A DNA stretch of 64,000 nt from Eleginops maclovinus (GCF_036324505.1 NC_086355.1:19768518-19832517), one strand, 5' to 3'. Positions 25,301 to 40,837 are shown, numbered from the stretch's first letter. Made by a program: numbers and translations. The notes: generated by a model not told the origin, from the sequence alone.

Positions 25301-27209
25301 TATATAATGTATTCCTTCATCCGGCAAATAAATAAAATGTCACTATGCACTCTTGCTACGATGTGTTTTTGTGATTTTAAACAGAAAAAAAAGACTGCTT
25401 CTTTTTCAAAGTAATGAAAATGTACTTACTGTAAGAAGGAGTCAGGGGATCAAAGTGTCGTGTAAAGTTCAGTGGGGATTTGACAAACAGCTGGAATGCA
25501 TGTAAGATCATGACAACATGACCTCAACTTGTGGCAAATGACGGACACAAAGCTCTTCCTTAGGGAATGTTCTCATTACTGTCATATGACTAGTTTTATG
25601 AATTTAACATACATTTAACTCTAAACATTTCAAGGGGTGTATCTATACTGAGTAAGATTAAAAAAAAGATTAGAAACTGTAATCCACAGAGATATCTTAA
25701 ATCTTTGGAAGATAGAACAAAATGCACTAATAAACAAAGGCTTTGTTCTAGTTTGTTCAATAAAACAACATGCATTGTGTCTTAATTGTACCAATACTAA
25801 TAAGCCATATAATTCCTCGCTACTAACAGAAGCCGCTTTTACACCCAAATGCTGTCAACAAGCCTCCAGAAATGCCAACACAGGCCTTTTAAAACACCTG
25901 CTTCATCAAGTCTAGCTGCTTTTCCTAGAAACACGACTGGTAATTCTATTTGAGTCATGCAAGATCTGCAAGAAATACACACTGCATGCCTTTATTGTAA
26001 TATTGCTTTGACAGCATTCGATGGATTTCCTGCTCATTCTGACGGGAAGATCAATTCCTTCCAATCCCACGATAGCTGAGAATTCTCCAAAGAGCACAAC
26101 ATTATCTTTAAGGAGACACGCAAACGTTGGCACATTTACAGGCTGCAGGTTAATGCAATTCAGAGTGGGACTGGGGGTAGACGCATGCAATGTGGCACTC
26201 ATGATAAACAGATGAAGTTGCTGTTACTGCGATAAACTGCTGCGAGAAAACAGGGGTTTTCTTGTAACCCTTTTGGTATAATCTAATAATGTTCCTCTTT
26301 TCCATTATCTTATTTAATTTCAAGATTTCAGCCACCCACAGAAGAAGGGAAAAGGCCAACAGGGCGTGTGTTTTTGCATCCAGCTAACTTAATTAAGGCC
26401 CAGGGATTTTAGTTCTTTCTCTCGTGAATGCTCAGCTCATTGATTCGGCCGAATGATTGAACACAGAGACAACTTTCTTCTACTCAAGTGATTTGTTATC
26501 CAAGATGGTGAAAAGCCAAGATTTATTTTGATAGGGCAATTGATACTGCAGGAATCAGAAACAAATCTGCAAGCTGCTAATTGTTCTGCTCTCAGATCGA
26601 GAACTTGGTAAGCATAAAGAACACAACAAACATTTCTTGTATCAGGGATCTAAACACATGATCCATAAAACACAAACTCCTTGACACTAATTAATCTCTA
26701 AATATCATATTTATAAGACTACATACACTGTATATAGTCTTATATATGTAATAGTATATGAAATATGTAGTCCAGTTTTCTGCAGAATGTGTACTGATTT
26801 TTTTGCTGATAAAAAAAGCAAATTGTTCCTAAATTAAACTGTTCTCAAATACTTCTCTTGATTATCTTGAGCAACAGGCTCAGGATTTTTGGTAAAAGAT
26901 GTTGGTTTTGAGTGTTGGAGCAAAGGTGGATATCTCTACAGCCAACTTTCTGCAATTTGCACCTAAACAATCCAGAGGGATAAAGAACACTTAAGGTAAA
27001 GACATACGTTTTTTATTTTCTAATAAACTTTCCCTTTGAATTTCATCACTTCCATTACCTTATTGTGACCTAAGATTCAAAGATGTTTCATTTCATATTA
27101 ACAGCTACAGTGTAGTTGTGTAATGAAAACATTTGGTCACAGGTTCCTCAAAGAATGCAATACATACTAGACATGAAACAAATTTTAAAAAACAATAACA
27201 ATACTGCAA
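25301..27209. other. Non-coding; possible conserved elements at 25930-26230 and 26370-26520
   Basis: The two patches are complex and repeat-free, with homeodomain-like cores (AACTTAATTAAGGCC, CATTGATTCGGCCGAATGA). Frames across them have no domain. The remainder is AT-rich. Confidence 0.35.
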
Positions 27210-27320
27210 GCTCAGGAGTTCAGCAGGCTTATGGCCTAAGGGATAAAACTTTCCCTGAGTCTGGTAGTCTTTGTCCTGATGCTGCAGTACCGCCTGCCAG
27301 ACGGCCGTAGAGATGTAAAT
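27210..27320 (+). repeat. Fragment of a common fish dispersed repeat
   Basis: GTTCAGCAGGCTTATGGCCT, GGGATAAAACTTTCCCTGAG and CTGCCAGACGGC match a high-copy fish repeat that I recognise by its wording. Its class is not certain, and the small open frame over it is not a gene. Confidence 0.5.
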
Positions 27321-30300
27321 TCAATGCAGGATTAATATAGAATAGAATGTAGAATGCAAGTCAAATGACTAGAGCAATACAATGTCACTCAACACTCCAT
27401 ACATAACTGGTTTTGGATTTAATATGAAGGTTTTCTAGTGCCTTAGGTTTGAAGGGATAGCCAACAGGAGATAGCAACAGCTTGCTGTGTATCCTTACTC
27501 CACAGTTTAAGGTGCAGTAAGTGGATAAGAGGGATTAATGGTATCCAAGCCACAACACAACAGCCAATCCTGTTAAACCAAGTCAGGCACGGTGGCAGTA
27601 GTTCAGATGCGTATGGCTTCAGGATCCCTCGTGGGTCCCCTCATGCTGAGGATCCCTCAGATGCCTGTTATCGCGCCTGCATGTGTATGTAGCATTTCCC
27701 CAATGTACAGTATGTTCCCCCGTGTGTTTCTCTCTCTTCCTCTCCATCTCAATATTTCAGTGCATTTCACAGGAATATATTGGCATAACGATGCACATGT
27801 ACACATGTTGAGTATTCCATTTTCTCCTTACTTACTTTCTTTCTGCACTACAACAATAAAAAAGTCTTGTTTTTCAAGTCATAAATGCACAATATCCATT
27901 TTTCTGCCACTAGAGAACTGTAATGTCAAAAATAATAACAACAAATTGAGTTTGGTGGCTTGCATCAAGGCAGTTGTTCCTTTCACCATTGACATAATTG
28001 CAGTCAACTTCACCCAATAGGATTCCTTTAATGTTCTTTATTCTGGAAGTTTTTACTGGGAGCCAAAGTGAGGGATTTACCCGCCAAATTATGAACATTT
28101 GTCTCTTCGTTTCCGGTGATTAAAACCAGCATGAACACAAAAAAACACAGGATAAAGCAAAGTTTTCAAATGCTCCAATATTGTTTGGCAGACAACTAAC
28201 ATCCTGGATGGACTGCTTGCCAAGTTGACACAAATCTTTTCTGAACCTGTTTCTCTTTTTGACCAATTTGCTGTTGGCTCTGAGTGTTTGCTTTTAGTTT
28301 AATATTCACATGCTTAAGACAGACTTAAATACGTTGGTTAATATAACTTAAGCAGTGTATTGTAAAGATGTGTCTTTATACTGGATATATTTTTGACAGC
28401 ATCCGGCAAACAACAATGCTAACGAATTTGGATACGCTGCTAATTCAGGTGACCTAATGAAGTTACCTTGGTTAAAATCACCCAGTTCTCTAGGTTTAAA
28501 AATAGAAACATATGGGATAACAGAATAACACAACTTAACGGAAATATAAAACATAGGACTAGTTATTTTCAGGCATTTTATACCTAATAATTCACCTTTA
28601 TCTGTTTTTCTTTTGAGGTGTCATGTTATCTGTCATGATGCATTTGGTGACTAGGTGAAATAGACTTCATTATTTTTTAGCCAGATAAAATAACTTCTCT
28701 CAGAGTTTATCCCAATCATATCCTATCACCTCATCCAGACGGTTAATGCTGACCCCCCTGTGATAGGATACATCACTCAATGGAATAGTACATCCGTCCT
28801 GCTCTAACGGCCACAAAACTGTTCAATTCACCGCACATCCATTCAGCAAAAATAATCCTTTCTAGATTTACAGCAAAAGCCGGAACAGTTTGCTTCTCGT
28901 TTTCACTCACTTCCGTATCTTGTGTTTTTCATTAGATTTGGCTTAAAAGTTCAACACAATAAGACTTTTATTTTTTATTGCAGGGGATTAGGTGTACACT
29001 TGGTTTCTGGAGATGAACAATCCCTTGTTTTGTTACAGTGAATTTCAGTCCCCAAGGTTCTGAATGCACTCACAGAAACTCAGACAAAAAAAGCAGTACA
29101 TTTTGTATTTCTTAACTTTATAGAATATGTTCCAGACTGCATGCTAGTTCAAAAAGCTTGCACAAAAATGCTGCTCAGGAACATGGGAAAGGGGACTTAG
29201 AGGTGTAAAGAACACTTCCTGCCATTAAAGTCCTGTGACAGTGTGATAAACATGCAGCTCTAATCCACCAAAAACACATTAGAGCTCAGGAAGGGAGTTT
29301 GAGGAATGACTGTGAGGCGGGAAGGAGCTTTGATTTCACCACAGTGCAATCTCTACGCCAGTTGTGAGCAGCATTACTATGGTAACAGCGGATTATCATC
29401 TATTACATAACTGGGGCTGTGCACTAAAACCCTTTGGATAAAGAATCACATTGTGCTGTTTTTGTATTACAGTATAGACATTAAGGATTACTCACAGTAA
29501 TTGCACATTAAATATCGAAGACATAAGTAAGGTTTTCTGTCCAATGTGCACACTTATGTGCCTTCACTGATATTTATTGCTTTGTAACTAGAATTGCTCT
29601 TGCATAGTTTATATGGTAACAGCATACATAATCAGCTTATAGCACAATATAATCATAGTTTTAAGACTGTAAATATAACTTTCTATCAACACATTATGAC
29701 ACAATTTATAATAACTTATAAGCTCCAGTATAACAATATTTCATAATCGCTGGTCACTAACAAAAATGTTAGATTACTATTTTTTTCGTCGACACTCAAC
29801 TTGTAACTTAACCAGCTTGTAAAATATTATATCTGCCTATATAAGAACATCATCAAGTCACTTAAAGCACCCATTGACCAATTGAAGTCATTCTAATAAT
29901 GCATTATTAAGCTGATAATGATGCATTTTTAAAAGATCAGAATGATTTGCAAATGTTGGAATTTTATTAAACTATGATCCTTGCAAAAAAATGTGATTGC
30001 TTAAAACTGTAACTATGCAGTGCTTGAGGAACTACCAGTACTAGTCATACTAGTTATATGTCACTGCATTTCATTTATATTTACTCTTCTACTTATTTCA
30101 ACTTATCTTGTTTAAATTGCTCTGTTTTCAGATTTTTGGGAAAACCGGAAAGCCAATTCAAAATACTTTTTGTTTGTCAACTTAGATATAGACATATCAT
30201 TAAAAACACGTGTAGTTAGAGTCTTCTCTCACTATGATTGTATGTAACGGTTTAACAAAAGTTAAGATCTATCTACTACATACACGCACAAAGCCTGCAA

Positions 30301-30503
30301 CTCCTTCAATCTTTGCCTGTAAATCAGTTCTTGATTGTCTCCAAGAGTGACCTCTCAATATAATAGACCTCTAAAGCATAATTAAAACATTAGGGGCTGT
30401 TTGACTCAACTTCACAGCTAATCACTTGAGAGGTTCACTAATAAACACATAAAACAGACATTTTTGCACGATATTAGGTAATCTTAAAAATATTAAATAC
30501 AGG
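27321..30503. other. Non-coding AT-rich DNA
   Basis: A 142-codon frame at 27592-28020 is low-complexity Ser/Ile/Phe-rich with no domain and is not called. I see nothing else. Confidence 0.4.
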
Positions 30504-31760
<1,257 letters not shown>

Positions 31761-31904
31761 GTTATATGCCCAGCCCCCTACACACAGGAGCTGACAGAGC
31801 ATGGAGAGAGGAGGGCTCTAAACAGACACAAAGGTATTATGAATACAGGATGACATATATGGACGTAGACTGGTGAAGTGATGAAGTATTTTTGAAGGAG
31901 CAAT

Positions 31905-32115
31905 GCCTCGCTCTACAATATCCAATGGGATTTTACTATTGGAATTATTTCGGAATATACTTATACTCTATGTTCAGCAAAATATCTGCCACATATTAAC
32001 ACCATTTTTAAAACATGTGACCATCAGAAGTAAAAGCTAACGTTTGGCTATACACAGACTTCACGGTCACATGGATGTGCATCACCACTGCTAAGCTAAA
32101 GGTGGCTATGATGTT
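31905..32115 (-). repeat. Dispersed repeat family Y, copy 3 (inverted fragment)
   Basis: TATCCAATGGGATTTTACTA, TGACCATCAGAAGTAAAAGC and CTGCTAAGCTAAAGGTGGC look like the reverse complement of pieces of 2690-3095. The alignment is by eye only. Confidence 0.35.
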
Positions 32116-34572
32116 CAATGATGTATAGTAGTGTACCTCATTCAGTCATTTATTACTAAATGAGATACACTACTGATGTGTTGTCGTAGAACAAAACTTG
32201 AAAATCCCGTAAGCTTGAATTAACCTGATCTAATTTCAGACATCTAATCACAAACACTCTTGATGTCGAGAAAAGGAAACAGTAAATACTAAAATGCTAA
32301 TTAATATTTTGGGCTTTAAGACTCAAGGATCAATCTTTATAGTGATTTTAAAACTAACTTTAAATTAAAGGTGTTTAATAAGTATGCATGGACGATTATT
32401 ACAGATGTAAAATGATGTTCGACAGAAAAAGTCAATTTCTGTGTAAACCATGTAATGCTCACTCAGTACACAGAAGGAGTCCAGCAGTGAACACCTGCGG
32501 GGAATTTAATAAAGCACTCCAGTCAACAGTGAAATCCACCAGGGCAAGTGTACCTCTCACTCCTAATTACTATGTTCCCTGGTGAAATTTATAGTAATTT
32601 ATTCCTTTTGTTCGCTGATAGCACTTTTAATGTAGAGCCCCTTGAAACATTTTGATTGTGTTTTCAAATCAAGAAAAGCAATTAAGAAGAGAGAACTGTT
32701 ATTGACAGTGGTTGAACCCCATGCTACAGCAGGATTCATTCAAGCAATCTGTTCACCAGACATGTGCCGCGGATTTAGTTAACTCTGTGTCATCATAACC
32801 ATAAATAAAGAGTTAGTTCATTGCTATTGATCATTGCCCTCTTGCTCCTCAAAGAGTAGAATGATGTAGCATAAATCTATAGAATGTATTTATTTTTCTT
32901 ATGAATTTTTTATTGAAGTCAACTCCAGATGCATCAAATGTTCATAACTCTCCAACTCGTCTCTTACCCAGGTGTGCTGATTGATGAATCAAACTTGATC
33001 ATAAGTAGAAGCATTGTTATGTTACTCCAATTATTGGAAAGATGCTACCAAAAAAGTATAAAAAAGTGCTTCAAAGGGAATGGAATCAAGGTACTTTTAG
33101 CAAAACACACGTTAACAAAGCAAATTAGAGTGTCAGTACTGGTGTAATGGGAAATCAAAAGAAATGTAGGGCTAGTATGTAAGCCATTCAGAAACCCAAC
33201 ACACGTAACATCCCCCCTGTTATGTTTTAAGCCAACACATGTGAAAATACAATCATTACAATTACTCAGAATAATCTGAATCTGATTAAAATACAGATTT
33301 TTATTTGCCTCAAACTTAAAACTTCCTTTCTTTCGACAAAATATTTGTGGACTGTGAAATTAAGCATTTTGTTTAATCCTTTCAGATCAAGGTTCCTGTT
33401 TCTCGCCCAAAATGCCAGAATCTTTTCTATTTGTTCCGGGACATTCAGAAATGTTTCTGCCATTCCATGTACAACGTTCAGGGGATCTTCCAAATGGCCC
33501 TTTAGTTAAGTTTAGAGAACAATGCTGTTTTCTGCTGAATATTAAAAATCACATGTCATTTCTAATGAGCGTTTCGAGAATGAAATAAGTTAACAAGACT
33601 TATCACTCAGGTACAGCAGTGGACGCAGTGAATGACGGCAAGTGAGTCAGACAGTGACTCACACGGATTCAATTGGCAGCCCTGAAATAAAAACTCTGCA
33701 AAATCTAGTTTCATATCTGAATAGTGAGAGAGTAAAAGAATAAAGAGAGTGATGTCTTTTAGAGAGTGAAGGAGATAGAGAAATACGCCAAATCTCTGCG
33801 TATGACCATTTGCTATTAATGCTCAAATTAATGCATACTCATATATATCTCAATTGTGTCTATACCTGATTTTGAGCAAACCAGTATTTAGAAATTCAAG
33901 ATTCACCTTTGGATTACAATCACAAATTATCTGTCACATCTATGATGATTCACAATCACAAATCATGATGTGCAGTTTGTCGTTTTCATCTCTGAACATT
34001 CAACATTGCAGTAGTAGGTGAGAAATTTGAGAAATCACTCAGCACAGTTTTACAATAATTGCCCTATTCCAAAAGCATTTCTCCAGCAAATTCTCAGCAA
34101 TTATAATAACTAACAGACATTAAAGTAAACACACTGGATTTGCTACAAAGTATACCCTCATAGTACCACTCCCATAGAACTAATTACTGTAAATGACTAC
34201 TCTACCTGATGATCCTGAAAGTTCCTCACTGTTTGTTTATTTGCCTTTTAAAATGAGTAGTAAGAAGCACACGTTCTTCTCAGCAGGGTGAGTAAGCTCA
34301 ACAGAAGAATGGCCGACTACATCCTGTCATGGAGGGGCTGTTGCTAATCGTTCCCGGAGACCGATGGCACGCCAGACCTAATTAAGAGTTTTCAAACAAT
34401 CCAACCTGCCAGATGAGGTTGTTCAAACCTATTCTGAGTGGAGGCACACAATGGCTCTGCAATGAACTGTACAGTCATACACTTGATTGAATGTCACCTA
34501 CTGTTGCATAAAACCCTGTCAGTGAAGGTTGGCATGTATTTTTGTAATGAATATGTGCTGTCGAAACAGAAT
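32116..34572. other. Non-coding; complex patches at 32380-32660 and 33290-33510
   Basis: An imperfect hairpin occurs at about 32126-32174 (GTAGTGTACCTCATT against AATGAGATACACTAC). The two patches could be conserved non-coding DNA. No splice-bounded exon was found. Confidence 0.35.
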
Positions 34573-34615
34573 TTTATATTGGATGGTTTTTTAAATCAAA
34601 ACCATCCAATATAAA
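34573..34615. repeat. Perfect hairpin: 18-bp stem, 7-nt loop
   Basis: TTTATATTGGATGGTTTT is followed by TTAAATC and then the exact reverse complement AAAACCATCCAATATAAA. The arms are 34573-34590 and 34598-34615. Confidence 0.9.
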
Positions 34616-37600
34616 CTCAAGACACATTATAATTGATACTACACTGAAATATATAGAATGGTGCTTTTTTTCATTTTCCTAGTAGGCCCAGAACACCTAT
34701 TTCCTGCAGTATGTATCTTTGGTGAGAGAATTGTGCGAATATCCTGGGAGAAAAACTTACTGGATACTGGATCTTGTTTAATAAAGAGATGTTCTTCACT
34801 TTTTTTTTTTTCAGCTCTGCCTAAACTGTGATTTTATGGATTTCCTGAAGGACAGAAAGCTTTATTTGTTACTAACGTAATGCTAACTGCTGCTACCAGT
34901 AGCTGACCATAGCTAGTTAGCTGTTAGCTCACAAGGGGTGTGTTGTTTTTCTAACCGCTATCACAGGGGCTATGGGGAAGAAGAGGTTTTATAGCAGGAA
35001 ATCAGGGGTTTGGGGATGGGATTTCTAGCAGGGAGCACTGCTAGTGTCATGCCAGAAACAGGGCCTGGGCGAGCAGGCAACAAAACAGGTTTCAGTAGCT
35101 AAACGAACAAGTTAGTAGCACTAGCTCATTTTTCTTGTCTTTTGTTGTGGAACTTGTTTGATGTTTGGCTGTTAGCAAAGTTGTCTCCTTGTTAGCTTTC
35201 ATTTATAGAATGATAACAAATGCACGTGTAACCTTACATCCTTTCATATAAACGACAATAATACATTGCAGTTTGGGCCAAAATGCAGACTCTCACATCA
35301 TCATAATATAGGTTAGGATGAGACATAAAAAACTTTATATTTAAATAATATTTTTCATTTGTTCAAAGTGAAAAATTGATTTTTCATAGCATTTTGTTTG
35401 TGTCTAGCCTGTGTTCTCATGTTTGTCTGTGTCAACTGGTATATCTCTTTTCACCTCTGAAAATTAAGTGTTATAATGTGCAGACACTCTAAACTGGAAT
35501 TGGCACTCAGTAAACATTGGTGGGCAGCTATAAGCCACAGAGGCACTCCAAGCTGTAAGCCAGCTGTTGTGTGCCATCCTGCCACATGTCCTTTAAAGTG
35601 CTACTGCCAACCAGGCTGCATGAAGACTGAGCCAAGATGGGGACACAGAATGCCAAATGCCATACTACCACAATGTCAGTGCCCTAGCAATGAATCTGAA
35701 TCTATCTTTAAACCAGAGACAGTATTACAAGTAATATTGTTCTACATGTCTGATTAGAATTTTCCCCTGAAGGACTGTGTGAGGATTATTAGAAGGGGCA
35801 CACGTGCATCTGGTGAGTTTACGAGACTGGCATGTTCAGAGGAAATAGCAGTAGGCACAGCAGTCTCCACAACACAACAGGACCCCTCTTTTCAATTTCC
35901 TGCTCCAGTTTCCATTCCTGCTTTATTTCGTGCAGGGACCTGTGAAGAGGGAATCGCGGAGAAGAATGCAACATTTAACCGATATGGCACCGCTGAGCAC
36001 AAAACACGGAAATTGATTCTGTCAAAGGCAATATTTGTGATAATGATCGCAATAAAAACATAGGGAGATTTCAAACAGGGTTAGCAGGATCCCCTCACGA
36101 GATTTTACTCCTAACACAGCAGCGATCTCTAACTGGCTTTAAAAAACAACTGCTGCACACTTCAAACTTAATACCTGCCTGTTGCCTGATGGGTATTTTA
36201 TTTCCTTATCAAAACTAACAGCTTGTTTTGAGTAGTTCTACATCAATCCTGGATTAGAGTTAATGTGGATACTTTTTGGTGACTTTTTTTAAAGCTGAGA
36301 TACAATTTACGTCTGGGTTGCAGATGTTACATCCTCAGATGGTGGTCCTCTGTGTTTTTGGACATGTGTAATGACTTGTGTAACTACTTTCTGTGACGGT
36401 TTCTTCCTTTCAAACTAAAATGTCTATTATTGTAATAATAAATTGTGTTTTAGCAGTTTCACAACTGTTAGTATAACTAGTTGCCACTTAATAACGATGA
36501 ACCTACAGAGAATTCTAACCTGAATCATCAGTTGTACGTGTCTTTACAGAGGTTTAATGGGAGTTTAATTTCATAGTTCAGGCTTTCGGCTACGACTTGT
36601 TTCCCTTCACTTTCAAAGCTCTCATAGTGTTGTTTGCAGCCACCATAAGATAGTTGTAATCTGAGAGAAAGCTCTAAACCCACTGCACACTTTCTGACAG
36701 ACTCAGTTAGACACGCTGGTGGGCATATTGTAGTATGTAGACGTTAAAGAGTCAGATATTTCCCTCAGGAATTGGTAGAAAACAGAACAGTTACACTGTA
36801 TATCTACAAAAAGTAATGCTCCTTAATTTGTTATAAGCCATGAGGACTTGCAAGGCTGGCTCAAGGGAGACATAGTAATAGGGATAGAGTGAGGAAACAG
36901 GCGTTTGTGTACAGTGTGAAAACAGTCAGTGTGAAACCAAAAAGTAAGCATTTACCTTTTGAGCCTATTTACTTAACTAACACTAATTACACAACTGATG
37001 CGAAAATGTTTTTCATGGTCCCACCACAGCGGTGCTGGCTCTTGATCCTGAAAACTAGTTTGAGGAACTAACTCTAAACCAAAAAAGCAACGGCTCCGAA
37101 TGACAATGTAACTGATTTTTGTGGAAAATGGGGTATTAGTAACTTTAAAATAGCTTCTCTTTTAGAAACCTAACTACAATCTTCCCTCAAACCAAGGTGT
37201 TTTGTGTCCCAAAAGGGTTCCGTAATGCCAATGCTGTTTGAAATTGAGGATATTTTTGTGTTCATTACAAAAAAAAGATCAGTTATTGGTTAAAACAAAG
37301 AGTTTTTGAAATGAGCGTTTTTTTATTTTGATTTAAATTCAGCGCCCTAGCTTTATAAATCAGAAGCACAACACAAGGGAACAACTCAATTCCCTTTACT
37401 AGGGCAGTACGCTCACGTGAGTGTGTGTGTCTTTGTGTGAGAGAGAGCATGTGCTTCACTAATTAGGCTCATAAAAGTAACACACAGCAACATGTTCACC
37501 AACCTGGATTTCCACATCTAAGGTTGCCATGGGAAGCAGACACAACAACACCCAACTGCCTTTTAAACCTAAATCTTTACAGATGTTTTGACTTTTTGGT

Positions 37601-38130
37601 CAACTAACATTTCCAATCGAATGATTGTAGACTAACTAAACCTTGGTTTGAAGCAGTGAATTGTGCACATCTGACAGGATTTGTGTAAGTTTGATTCACT
37701 GAGCTGACGGTATAATCGACAGTGTGTAGTTAAACGTTTCTGAATCTGTATTTGACTAAATTGTACTTTCAAAGATTGACACCCGGTTTAACCTCAGGAT
37801 CTGTGTTGAAAGATGTGCTGGCTCTAACAGCCTTGGCTTAGCTGGAAACATTCTTAAAGTATCACATTGCTATTATTGGAATGAAAATAACCCCTCCCCA
37901 TTTTGGTTGTGTCTGATTCCAGCGCCCCATCCCACACGATTCTTTTACAATAATGTTTTCCTGCTCTAGTATTTCAACAAGGAAGGTCTCAGACTCTATC
38001 CCAGAAAACAAGAAAATGGAAATAAAAAAGGGTGTTATTTCAACACTTATGACAGACTGGATAAGAAAAAGTAAATATTGCACATAAATATTTTGGAAAA
38101 TGGATAGCTTTTTTCTAAATGACACCCTTA
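34616..38130. other. Non-coding; complex patch at 35480-36070
   Basis: 35480-36070 has two adjacent short frames with no domain but high complexity, for example GGAATCGCGGAGAAGAATGC and CCGATATGGCACCGCTGAGC. It is a candidate conserved element. The rest is AT-rich, with a (GTGTGT) stretch near 37420. Confidence 0.35.
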
Positions 38131-38470
38131 TTCCTGATTAATACACCCCTATTACACAACTACACCATTATTACACCCGTATTACACTAATAATACTATT
38201 ACACCCATGTTATGACATTATCACAATCGGATTATGCCCTTATTATACCCGTGTTCCAACCATGGTACACTTTTATTATACCCATATACAGTAAGAATTT
38301 CAGACCCATACCACACCCATGTACCACCAGTATTTAACCCATATTACACTGTTTTTAAACCTATATTAGACCCTTATTACACCCATTGTTACTACAGCTG
38401 TGTAACATATGTATCAACCATATTAATAGTAATTACACTATTATTACACACATTTTACACATGGACACAG
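38131..38470 (+). repeat. Degenerate ATTACACCC-like minisatellite
   Basis: Dozens of variants of CC(A/C)(T/C)ATTA(C/T)AC recur every 10-20 bases, such as CCATTATTACACCCGTATTA and CCCTTATTACACCCATTG. Spacing is irregular. The short open frame across it is a product of the repeat. Confidence 0.75.
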
Positions 38471-39779
38471 CCTTTCAAATTACTGTATTCCCCAGGAAAC
38501 CATTTAAGGGTTAAAACTGATATGCTGAATGTATGTTACCCTTCAAACACACAACCAGAATCTACAGCAGTAACAAACCAGCACTTCAAAGCTCACTTCT
38601 AACTATTGTCTCTGGTTTGAAAAACAGGAATAAGTGTTCCATCAGGGCCTACTAGGGAGCAGAGACGGCATGCAGCAGTTTGCAATCACCATCACTCTGC
38701 CTCCATGACACAAAGGGGAGACTTCCACCCAGCAAGCATTTGATTAAAACCACAGCAGAACATCAAGTCTCATTTTGTCCCTATTCCACACATGGCATCA
38801 AGAGGCTGTGCAGAGCAGCAGATACATGCAATGTTCTACTGTGTGTTGGACTGTGCACATTAGATCTTCATGGATACAGATGTAGGACGGAGTGTCCTTG
38901 ACGGCACAAAGTGTGATAAAAAATGAAATTAGGTGTTTGGGGTTATTAGTGCATCATGGTTTATCTGATCTTGAGGGCATCCAAAAGTAAAGTATTGTTG
39001 GGAAAATGATTACCATAAACACACAATGTTGTCATTCCGCAGATCAGTGACACTTTTTCTTAGTATTGTATTGTGTTAGCCCATTTGTGCCCACAATTGA
39101 TATTCTTAATTTCCTTTGATGGATTGGTGCTCTCTGGGCTTGCCTAAGAACAAATCTAAAGACATTTTCAAAATCAGTCAAACTGTTTTTTTTATCATCA
39201 TAATATATTTAGTCTCTAGGACATGTAACTCCTTGTGTTTGTTTCTCTGAATTTTTCAATACTTTTTAGGAAAAAATACACGTGTCCCATGTGCACAAAG
39301 ACTGAAAGTAGTTTTATAAGAAAATGGCTCAGAAACTACTCAATATATAACATGGAAGATTTTAAATGACCATGTTAGCGTGTTTTTCCTGGACTCTGAC
39401 TATTGATAAAATTGAGATTGTTGATGTAATTTTAAAATATTTTTTTGAAAAAGTTGTCGAAAAAATATGTCGAGTCTTTCTACTAATCATCATACATTTT
39501 ATGGCATTTTTCTTGAACATACAAAATGCTATTTTTGGGCCCATTAACTGAAGTTGTTTTAGGTTAAACAATCAAGCTTCTTACGTCTTCACTCTGAAAT
39601 TATTATGTTTAAGTTATCATCAGTGGTTGACTTTCAATGATGAAAGTAAATTATAATTAGCTGTTTAAATGATCATGTATTAAACACTCGCACATGAAGG
39701 TTGTTAGGTAATGCTGCACTTGCAGCTGTTTTTTTATAATTGAATTGTATACTCAATCATACAGTCATATTTTATTTAC
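38471..39779. other. Non-coding DNA
   Basis: I see no gene or recognised repeat. Opposing short frames at 39362-39571 are AT-rich artefacts. Confidence 0.4.
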
Positions 39780-40087
39780 TGCACATACTGTCCAGATTAG
39801 AGGCAGAGCAGGTTGGACCCAAATGCAGGTCGTACATGGATAGAACAAAAAAATAGCCTACCTTTAATTGCAGGTTAATAGGCAAAGCAGGGCAAGGCAA
39901 AACAAAAGTAAGAAAACTCTGCAACAACAACTATCAGAAAACCAGAACTTAAATACATTCAGGACTAATCACAAGGACAAGAAACAGCTTGGGAGAGAGG
40001 GCAAAACATAAAGGCACCAGGTGGACATAGTCAGGTAATCCACCAGGAGGGAAAACACAGACAGGAAGTAACCAGACCCTACACGGG
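39780..40087 (+). repeat. Dispersed repeat, copy 2 (longer)
   Basis: 39971-40087 aligns with 23228-23343. To its left, GACCCAAATGCAGGTC and the A- and C-rich stretch CAAAACAAAAGTAAGAAAAC look like the other part of the same family. There is no minisatellite in this copy and no coding potential. Confidence 0.6.
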
Positions 40088-40253
40088 GTGAACATTTTTC
40101 ATAACAAGACAGATCGTGAGACATTGTATTCCATAATTTCACTTTTTAATAAAAGTTACACTTCCTAACTGTGTCTGACCTGTAAATCACATATGTGCAA
40201 GTCATGAAACCTTTATGTTCAGCAAGTAGACCTAAAACAAAATGTATTAAACT

Positions 40254-40646
40254 ATGAGCGAACATGTTGTTTCCTCCAGTCTGACTCAAACTCTATCCCG
40301 ACAGACTCCGGGGGTTTTCAGATATTGTGCAGAGCCCTTGTTGATCGAAGCTGTTGAGGCGCGAGCAGGGGAGAGCATGCGGAACAGACCCCCACCGCGC
40401 ATTAATGCCTCCATCCTGTGTGGAGGACGGGTCGCCCTGGAGACCAGACGCAGGTATCCTAGCAGGAGTGCAGAGCTGATGCCCTGTGAGCCTGTTTTCA
40501 GGGAAGAGCTGTTTGTGCGGATCATGTTATTGAGTGAGAGAAACATGCAGGAGCATGTCCTACCAACTCCTTCAGGCTGTCATGGTTTTATAGCCAGAGG
40601 TCATTGTGTTCTGAGGGTTGAGGGTTCAAATCCCCAGAAAATATAG
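40254..40646 (+). other. Unassigned GC-balanced segment with a 130-codon open frame
   Basis: The stretch is compositionally unlike its AT-rich surroundings and has a possible donor (CGCAG|GTATCC near 40452). The frame (MSEHVVSSSLTQTLSRQTPG onward) shows no known domain, and its end runs into the SINE-like fragment at 40588. It may be an old exon, a conserved non-coding element or repeat DNA. Confidence 0.2.
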
Positions 40647-40675
40647 GGTACTACTGTCTCATGTTCAGGGTAATG
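40588..40675 (+). mobile_element. Possible SINE fragment
   Basis: A tRNA-like box B (GGGTTCAAATCCCC) lies downstream of a weak box A region (ATAGCCAGAGGTCATTGTG). No tail or target duplication was found, so the element is at best a fragment. Confidence 0.3.
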
Positions 40676-40837
40676 AAAAGAAAAATAGATCCTACCAGTC
40701 AATACAGGCAAGAATATTGGTTTGAAGCACTGTTCTATTTTGGGAATTTAGTATTGCTTCAGTAAAACCTTCTTCAGACCAGTGATAAGGAAACATACAT
40801 AATGTGCATTTATGATTATTTAAAGGGACACTATAAT

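Noticed and set aside
27592..28020. 142-codon frame as a protein gene
   Set aside because: Biased low-complexity composition with no domain, and no promoter or splice signals.
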